A stretch of 9,636 bases of DNA, taken from assembly GCA_025363375.1 (NCBI GenBank), contig JANYDZ010000689.1, positions 1 through 9,636 of the forward strand, given 5' to 3'. The notes below the pieces were generated by a model, which saw only the letters and a list, made by a program, of their open reading frames with translations, was not told where the DNA came from and searched no databases. Both the position numbers and the translations under genes were made by a program. Within the stretch, counting starts at the first letter, position 1; each line of letters begins with the position of its first letter. Origin of the DNA: Hyphomicrobiales bacterium (lineage in GTDB: Bacteria > Pseudomonadota > Alphaproteobacteria > Rhizobiales > Beijerinckiaceae). Below are positions 5,131 through 9,636 of this stretch, one piece after another.

Positions 5131-6894
5131 ATGATCCCGCGCAACCGCACGCTCGCCCTCGCCGCGCTCGCCAGCGTCTCGTTCTGCGCCCTCGGCGCCG
5201 CCGCCTTCGCCCAGCAAAAAGGTTATTCCATCACCGTCAACAGGGACCGGCTCATCAACGCCCAGAACGAGCCGCAGAACTGGCTGATGATGAACGGCGA
5301 TTATGGCTCGCAGCGTTATTCGAAGCTGACGCAGATCAACCGCGAGAACGTCAAAAACCTGCGCCTTGTCTGGGCGCTGGCGCTCGGCGGCATGCAGGAC
5401 ATCGGCCAGAACGGCCTTGAAAACGAGGTCAATCCGCTCGTCGACAACGGCTTCATGTACACGACCGACGGCTGGGGCACGGTCTACAAGATCGACGCGC
5501 GCAATCCGGCGAAGGGCGAGTTCGTCTGGACCAGCGATTCGGGCGTGCAGCACGAAGGCAACCGCCCGCAGACGCGCGGCATCGCTTTGTGGAACGACCT
5601 CGTTTTCGCCAACCTGCCCGATGGCCGCGTCATCGCCATCAACCGTGATTCGGGCGAAATCGTCTGGGACAAGAAAGTCGCCGTCGCCAATGAATTCGGC
5701 AACAAGGAGCGCTTTCTCACCGCGCCGATCACCGCGGAAGACAAACTCATTGTCGCCAACGGCGCCGGCGATGGCGGCACGCGCGGCTGGCTCGCCGCGC
5801 TCGATGTGAAGACCGGCAACGAGCTCTGGCGCTGGTACGCCGTGCCCAAGCCCGGCGAGCCCGGCAGCGAAACCTGGAAGGACAAGACCAACGCCTGGAA
5901 GACGGGCGGCGGCGGCATGTGGCAGACCGGCTCCTACGACCCCGGCACGAAAACCACCATCTGGGGCACCGGCAATCCCGTGCCGATCTACGATCCGCAA
6001 GCGCGCCCCGGCGACAATCTCTACACCAATTCGGCTGTCGCCATCGACGTCGACACCGGCAAGCTCAAATGGCATTTCCAGTACACGCCGAACGATTCCT
6101 GGGACTATGACGAGAACGGCGTTCATCTGCTCTACGACGCGCAAATCAATGGCGAGACGCGCAAGGTCGTTGCCCACTTCGGCCGCAACGGCTTTTTTTA
6201 CTCGCTGGATCGCGCCAACGGCAGCTTCATCAAGGGCGGCCAGTACATCAACGACCTCAACTGGACAAAGGGCCTCGACGCCAAGACCGGCAAGCCCGTC
6301 GAATACGACGGCAATCTCGATGTGCAGCAATATGTGAAGGAAGCGCGCGCCCTGCGCGGCGACGGCCAAAAACGCGCCTGCCCCACCTGGCACGGCGGCG
6401 TCGCCCATCAGCCCGTCGCCTACAATCCCGTGAAGAAAATCGCCTACGGCGTCGGCGCCGAAGGCTGCTTCACCCAGAATGGCGCGGAGGTGAAATACGT
6501 GTCGCCGAACGGCGGCATCGACGCCAAGGCGAGCCAGCAGCGGACCTTCTCCAGCGATCTCTACTATGGCTCGGTGACGGCCTTCGACACGCAGGCGCAC
6601 AAGGTCATCGCCAAAGCCGTCACCGAAATCGAAATTCGTTCGGGCGCCACGGCGACCGCCGGCGGCGTGCTCTATACCGCCATGCAGGACGGCGCCTTCG
6701 TCGCCTTCGACGACGAGAAGCTGGAAGAACTCTGGCGCGTCAACCTCGGCACGCCGCTGAAAGGCGCGCCGGTGACCTATGCGATCGGGCCGAAGCAATT
6801 TCTGGCCGTACAGACCAGTGGACGCCATCTGCATCCCGTAAAATTCGATAAGCTCGAGAACTCCAGCTATCTGTTTGTGTTCGCGTTGAATTGA
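5131..6894 (+). CDS. PQQ-dependent alcohol dehydrogenase, predicted lanthanide type
   Basis: Periplasmic quinoprotein (587 aa) of the methanol/ethanol dehydrogenase family, an eight-bladed propeller oxidising alcohols with PQQ and passing electrons to cytochrome c. The signal peptide is residues 1-27 (cut at AFA/QQ). Blade motifs recur (AALDVKTGNELWRWY at 222, AIDVDTGKLKW at 304, FVAFDDEKLEELW at 523). Against MxaF/XoxF landmarks: Trp264 (GGGGMW) stacks on PQQ, Asn282 (GTGN) is a metal ligand, Asp325 is catalytic and Asp327 two residues later is the extra ligand of lanthanide enzymes (Ala in MxaF, Ser/Thr in calcium ethanol types). Arg352 (GRNGFFY) is the PQQ-contacting Arg. Oddities: Asp214 (GDGGTRG) where Glu is standard, and Gly143-Asn144 where the vicinal Cys-Cys ring should be. 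It is not a close XoxF or MxaF, so the substrate is uncertain. No PQQ-synthesis genes are in the window. Confidence 0.93.
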   Translation: MIPRNRTLALAALASVSFCALGAAAFAQQKGYSITVNRDRLINAQNEPQNWLMMNGDYGSQRYSKLTQINRENVKNLRLVWALALGGMQDIGQNGLENEVNPLVDNGFMYTTDGWGTVYKIDARNPAKGEFVWTSDSGVQHEGNRPQTRGIALWNDLVFANLPDGRVIAINRDSGEIVWDKKVAVANEFGNKERFLTAPITAEDKLIVANGAGDGGTRGWLAALDVKTGNELWRWYAVPKPGEPGSETWKDKTNAWKTGGGGMWQTGSYDPGTKTTIWGTGNPVPIYDPQARPGDNLYTNSAVAIDVDTGKLKWHFQYTPNDSWDYDENGVHLLYDAQINGETRKVVAHFGRNGFFYSLDRANGSFIKGGQYINDLNWTKGLDAKTGKPVEYDGNLDVQQYVKEARALRGDGQKRACPTWHGGVAHQPVAYNPVKKIAYGVGAEGCFTQNGAEVKYVSPNGGIDAKASQQRTFSSDLYYGSVTAFDTQAHKVIAKAVTEIEIRSGATATAGGVLYTAMQDGAFVAFDDEKLEELWRVNLGTPLKGAPVTYAIGPKQFLAVQTSGRHLHPVKFDKLENSSYLFVFALN

Positions 6895-6899
6895 GAGGG

Positions 6900-6936
6900 C
6901 GCCCTGCAAGCCCTTCTCCCGTTGCACGGCAGGGCG
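6900..6936. terminator. Possible bidirectional stem-loop between convergent genes
   Basis: CGCCCTGC (6900-6907) and GCAGGGCG (6929-6936) are exact inverted copies with a 21-nt loop, starting 6 nt after the dehydrogenase stop. It sits between the dehydrogenase and the convergent methyltransferase, where a terminator is expected. No U-run follows and the loop is long, so termination activity is uncertain. The rest of 6937-7027 shows nothing further. Confidence 0.3.
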
Positions 6937-7027
6937 GATGACGGGCGCCGGGACAAGCGCCTGCGGTCAAAAGTTTCAGCGGTAAACGCGATCCCGCGCG
7001 CGTCCAACGCTCTCGTTCCCGATGATT

Positions 7028-7810
7028 CTACCGCGCCGCGCTTTTGATCCCGACGAACATGCCGCGATTACCGCGGATGTAATCCTCGCTGAGCAGGTTT
7101 GCGGCGATCGTCGGCGCGAGCGCGTCGTATTGCTCCGTCACGATGTCGAAGCCGGCGTCGTGAATGGCCTGCAGCAGATATTCCTTCTGCAACCAGAACG
7201 AGGTCTTGTTGTCCCAGGAGGCCCAGCGATTGGCCTCGCGCGCGGCGAAATCGCGTTCGTCGTTGAATTCCGTGTACCAACGGCCGGGCACGCCTTCATT
7301 TTCGGCGAGCGGCGACAAGCTCCAGGCGGCGTTGCCAACCGCTTTTGCATCCGCCGTCGAAAAATGCGTCTGGACCATCAGCAATTTGCGGGCGCAGCCG
7401 CCGAGCCGCTGGAGAAATTCGCGCGGCTTGTCGAGATGATAGAACAGACCGCAACAGAATATGGCGTCGAAGGGCCCGTGGGCTTCGATGTTCCACACGT
7501 CGTCGCGCGCGAAAGCGAGGTTTGGCAGATCGACGCGCGCCTTTACGTATTCGCAGGCGGCGATATTGCTCTCGCGCACGTCGATGCCCAGCGTGTCAAA
7601 ACCCATGCGGGCGAATTCGACGGAATAGCCGCCTTCAAGACAGCCGAGATCGGCCACCCTGACGCGCGAACGCTCGCCTGGAAAAAGCAGATCGAGCATC
7701 CGTCGCGCGGCCGCACAGTTGGAATGCTCGTCGATCCGGTAGCCGATTTCGGGCTTCGTCATGGTTCCGTCCGAGAGACGGATATTGTGCGCGGTAAAAC
7801 TCGGCTGCAT
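7028..7810 (-). CDS. Class I SAM-dependent methyltransferase
   Basis: A 260-aa cytosolic methyltransferase of the Rossmann-fold class. Motif I VADLGCLEGGYS (52-63) binds SAM, and GIDVRE (75-80) supplies the acidic residue for the ribose. DDVWNIE (103-109) and FDAIFCCGLFYHL (114-126) correspond to motifs II and IV of the Methyltransf_23-like group. The C-terminal half (about 150-260, rich in Trp/Asn, with SFWLQKEYLLQAIHDAGF) probably forms the substrate lid. The start at 7810 is supported by AAGGA 6 nt upstream (7821-7817). It lies 88 nt downstream of the cytochrome gene on the same strand, so cotranscription is possible but not shown. The substrate is unknown. A sugar or small-metabolite methylase is as likely as any other, and no link to PQQ chemistry is visible. 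Confidence 0.88.
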   Translation of the reverse strand: MQPSFTAHNIRLSDGTMTKPEIGYRIDEHSNCAAARRMLDLLFPGERSRVRVADLGCLEGGYSVEFARMGFDTLGIDVRESNIAACEYVKARVDLPNLAFARDDVWNIEAHGPFDAIFCCGLFYHLDKPREFLQRLGGCARKLLMVQTHFSTADAKAVGNAAWSLSPLAENEGVPGRWYTEFNDERDFAAREANRWASWDNKTSFWLQKEYLLQAIHDAGFDIVTEQYDALAPTIAANLLSEDYIRGNRGMFVGIKSAAR

Positions 7811-7898
7811 AAAACGTCCTTACGTGCCTGTGCCTGTTCCGTGGGCGTTGGATCATCGACGCGCGGCGCTCAAGGGCGCAAAAGTCTTGCGTATTCCT

Positions 7899-8408
7899 TC
7901 ACTCTTTCAACTCCTTGCACTCATTCACTTCGCTGCCCCAATATTCCACGCAGCGCGCCCGGTTCATCGGGCCTTTGCCGACCACCTTCGCCATCAAAAA
8001 ATCGGCGACAAGTTCAATCTCGCGCGCCGCGAGCGTCGCGGGGGGATCGGTGAGATTCATGCCGGCCTTGGCGAGATCCGCCGATTTCATCCCGTAACAA
8101 CGCCCGTCGGCGTAGGCGAGCCGGTCGTAGGCCGGCATGCCGCTGCCCGGGCGTCCGCACTGGATCAAAACGACAATCGCTTTGCGGTCCAATTGAGTCT
8201 CCCGCAAATTCGCGCCGTCGGGCATTTGCGAATCCATCTTGCGCCCGTCCGCCGCCCAGCCGTGACAGGCCTGACAATTGCCCTTGGCGCGAAACAGCCG
8301 CAGGCCCGAAGCGATGTCGGCGGGATCGGGCTCCTGCGCGCGGGCGCAGACGAACATGCCCGCAAGGCTCGCGCCAACCAAAATTCCTCGTAAAAGACGA
8401 TGCGGCAA
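7899..8408 (-). CDS. Periplasmic c-type cytochrome, candidate electron acceptor of the quinoprotein
   Basis: A 169-aa exported monohaem cytochrome. The signal peptide covers residues 1-24 (core GILVGASLAGMFV, cut after ARA). The haem site is C45-Q-A-C48-H49, inside GLRLFRAKGNCQACHGWAADG. Met91 in CGRPGSGMPAYDRLAY is the likely sixth ligand. Four further cysteines (84, 104, 153, 164) could form two disulfides, e.g. C84-C104 and C153-C164. The CGRPGxGMPxxDRxAYxDxRCYG segment and the tail with a late Cys resemble class I cytochromes found near PQQ alcohol dehydrogenases of methylotrophs, with a role like MxaG/XoxG but not clearly orthologous. The start is a TTG at 8408, supported by GGAG 6-7 nt upstream (8419-8416); the next ATG falls inside the signal core. 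The haem call is firm and partnership with the dehydrogenase is inferred. Confidence 0.9.
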   Translation of the reverse strand: MPHRLLRGILVGASLAGMFVCARAQEPDPADIASGLRLFRAKGNCQACHGWAADGRKMDSQMPDGANLRETQLDRKAIVVLIQCGRPGSGMPAYDRLAYADGRCYGMKSADLAKAGMNLTDPPATLAAREIELVADFLMAKVVGKGPMNRARCVEYWGSEVNECKELKE

Positions 8409-8480
8409 TTCAGCGCTCCACGGCTTGTATTGTGACCGCCAGACTATACGATCCGCCTGTTTTCACCAGAGCCGAACGAA
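8409..8480. promoter_or_regulatory. Divergent promoter region, cytochrome c / exported protein
   Basis: This 72-bp gap must serve two divergent genes. On the minus strand TATAGT (8448-8443) is a good -10 about 34 nt before the cytochrome TTG start, but no clear -35 sits 16-18 nt above it. On the plus strand TATACG (8445-8450) overlaps the same site. Two copies of TGTTTTCACCA begin at 8458. The position is firm and the exact elements are weak. Confidence 0.4.
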
Positions 8481-8492
8481 GTGTTTTCACCA
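8458..8492. repeat. 11-bp direct repeat TGTTTTCACCA, two copies
   Basis: TGTTTTCACCA lies at 8458-8468 and 8482-8492, 24 bp start to start. The second copy spans the GTG start of the exported-protein gene. The copies may bind one regulator, or may be a small duplication that created the present start region. Confidence 0.55.
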
Positions 8493-9224
8493 CGCGCATT
8501 CCTTCTCGCCCTGCTCTGCGCCTGCGCCACATGCGCAACCGCGCAGGAACCCGCGCGCAAAAATATCTGGGATTTGCGGCTCGGAGCGCCCGCCTCCCTG
8601 CAGCCGCCCGCGATCGAATTTCGCGGCTACGCCTGCGGGGCCAAAGGCGGCCCGCCACGCCGCCAGCTCCAGGGCTTTCAGGATTTTGCGCGTTGCCCGG
8701 CGGAGGAAAACGGCCTGCGCGAGGTCTATTTTGAATACGACGACGAACTCGAATACATCGCGAGAGCCCGCGACCTCGACCGGGACATCAGCCGCTACGC
8801 CGGCACTGTGGAATATGGCTATCCCGTCATGACATCGGCGCTGTTCGACGAGGCCGGCGTGTTGCGCGGCCTGCGTCTGATCACCGACGCGCGCTCCGAC
8901 TATCGCAAGGACGTGAGCGAAGCCGACACGCGCAAACGCGCCAACGCCTTTCAATTCGGCGGCGTCATGGCAAACCGCTTCGAAATCGAGCCGAAGCAAC
9001 ATTGCCTGTCCCTGCCCCCCGCCGAAGGCGAAAGCGCGGTCGGATCAACCTTCGTCAAACTCGATTGCGAAAGAACCGACGCCGCGCAGAGGCGCCGCTA
9101 CGCGCTCTCCGTGCGCATGCTGCGCAAGGCCGGCCAGACCGACAGGGACCCGCGCGTGCCCTCACAGCTCACCACCGGACAGTTTGAAAGCTCGGCGCGG
9201 CTTGACATATACGAGACGCCGTAG
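8481..9224 (+). CDS. Exported protein of unknown function
   Basis: A 247-aa protein that I do not recognise. The signal peptide is clear: FSPRAFLLALLCACATCATA, with a probable cut before Gln22 (ATA/QEP). No proper lipobox precedes the cysteines, so a soluble periplasmic form is likely. The mature chain has four cysteines (52, 72, 175, 196) that could pair into two disulfides. It has an early NIWDLRLGAP segment and a charged, aromatic mid-section (EVYFEYDDELEYIARARDL, 81-99), with alternating strand-like stretches and no membrane helix. The start is GTG at 8481 with only a weak purine tract upstream. Codon use and composition match neighbouring genes, so it is a real gene. It is divergent from the cytochrome gene and ends 11 nt before the convergent pentapeptide gene. 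Both it and the cytochrome are exported, but a functional link is only suggested by position. Confidence 0.82.
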   Translation: MFSPRAFLLALLCACATCATAQEPARKNIWDLRLGAPASLQPPAIEFRGYACGAKGGPPRRQLQGFQDFARCPAEENGLREVYFEYDDELEYIARARDLDRDISRYAGTVEYGYPVMTSALFDEAGVLRGLRLITDARSDYRKDVSEADTRKRANAFQFGGVMANRFEIEPKQHCLSLPPAEGESAVGSTFVKLDCERTDAAQRRRYALSVRMLRKAGQTDRDPRVPSQLTTGQFESSARLDIYETP

Positions 9225-9235
9225 TTCGCCGCGCC

Positions 9236-9636
9236 TTATTGCGCCCTCGTGCCGTCCGGCATGACCGCGTCCTTCAACGTCGCGCCTTCGAACCGCGCGT
9301 CCGTCAAAATCGCCTTGCGCAGGTCCGCGCCTTCCAAACGGGCGTCCAGGAAATCGCATCCCCGCATGTTCGCGCCCGTCGCCAGCGCGCCCGACAGGTC
9401 GGCCCGCGAAAAATTCGTCTCGACGAAATCGCCCCCCGTCAGGCGTGCGCCGGACAGGTTCGCGCCTTCGGCGCGCGCGCGGCGCATGACGGAAAAATCC
9501 AGCGCCGCGTGGAACAGGTCGGCGCCGGCGAGGTCGGCGCCGTCGAGCCGCGCGCGCCTGACGTCGGCTTCGCGCAAAACCGCGCCGTTGAAATTGGCGC
9601 CCGTCATCCGCGCCGCGCCCAGCATGGAGCCGGCAA
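9236..9636 (-). CDS. Pentapeptide-repeat protein (partial, N-terminus off right edge)
   Basis: The visible 130-odd residues are almost entirely tandem pentapeptides of A(D/N)LxG type: TGANF NGAVL READV, then DGADL AGADL, EGANL SGARL, SRADL SGALA, EGADL RKAIL, EGATL KDAVM. The chain ends PDGTRAQ, a common cap for these right-handed quadrilateral beta helices. About 24 repeats are seen. The frame stays open to the edge and the repeat phase runs through the internal ATG at 9625, so the true start is probably outside the window. There is no CxxC, membrane helix or fused domain in the visible part. Pentapeptide proteins have varied roles, from DNA-gyrase protection to structural or unknown functions, so no specific role is given. 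It is convergent with the exported protein gene, with an 11-nt gap. Confidence 0.9.
   Translation of the reverse strand, partial: AGSMLGAARMTGANFNGAVLREADVRRARLDGADLAGADLFHAALDFSVMRRARAEGANLSGARLTGGDFVETNFSRADLSGALATGANMRGCDFLDARLEGADLRKAILTDARFEGATLKDAVMPDGTRAQ

Noticed and set aside
4819..6927. A 702-codon open frame on the minus strand across the dehydrogenase gene
   Set aside because: It lies fully antisense to a clear PQQ dehydrogenase and the end of the FtsX permease. It arises from strong GC third-position bias, has no recognisable domain and has low-complexity Val/Gly/Ala/Asp/Arg composition.
6900..6936. Strong intrinsic terminator after the dehydrogenase
   Set aside because: The stem is only 8 bp with a 21-nt loop and no U-tract, so it is kept only as a weak candidate.
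7022..8053. A 343-codon plus-strand open frame over the methyltransferase and cytochrome
   Set aside because: The minus strand encodes SAM motif I and a CxxCH haem site there, and the plus frame shows no domain.

Overview
The window is very GC-rich with strong GC third-position bias, which creates long shadow ORFs on the opposite strands. A PQQ-dependent alcohol dehydrogenase, a dedicated-looking periplasmic cytochrome c, TTG-N17-TA type promoters and GTG/TTG starts all fit an alphaproteobacterium. A methylotrophic or methanotrophic member of the Hyphomicrobiales (Beijerinckiaceae/Methylocystaceae type) is the best guess. This is inferred from gene content only.

Layout. (1) Positions 1-1589, minus strand: an ABC-2 exporter of GldA/GldF/NosFY type, with an intact ATPase gene followed by a permease gene cut by the left edge. 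A plausible promoter lies at 1666-1694. (2) About 1695-2638: nearly 1 kb without a convincing gene. It holds a perfect 9-bp inverted repeat, a 15-bp-period tandem duplication, a 13-bp direct repeat and possible mobile-element debris. (3) 2639-5042, plus strand: a tightly coupled three-gene operon. It encodes a small exported CPFC protein resembling DUF3299-type proteins, a LolD/MacB-type ATPase and an FtsX/MacB-type permease. The stop/start overlaps are 4 nt each (ATGA and GTGA). The permease's periplasmic domain carries an aspartate run flanked by histidines, suggesting a link to metal ions. (4) 5131-6894, plus: a secreted PQQ-dependent alcohol dehydrogenase with its own RBS and candidate promoter. 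It carries the extra aspartate (D-Y-D) that marks lanthanide-dependent enzymes, but has Asp in place of the usual Glu metal ligand and lacks the adjacent-cysteine ring. (5) 7028-8408, minus: a c-type cytochrome gene, then a SAM-dependent methyltransferase gene, convergent to the dehydrogenase. (6) 8481-9224, plus: an exported protein of unknown function, divergent from the cytochrome across a 72-bp gap. (7) 9236-9636, minus: a pentapeptide-repeat protein running off the right edge.

Working model. The dehydrogenase oxidises an alcohol or related substrate in the periplasm and could pass electrons to the nearby monohaem cytochrome. The adjacent ABC/FtsX cassette may handle a metal or another envelope cargo. 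A connection between that cassette and a predicted lanthanide enzyme is speculative, but it is the most interesting idea in the window. The other genes look like ordinary housekeeping or unknown envelope functions.
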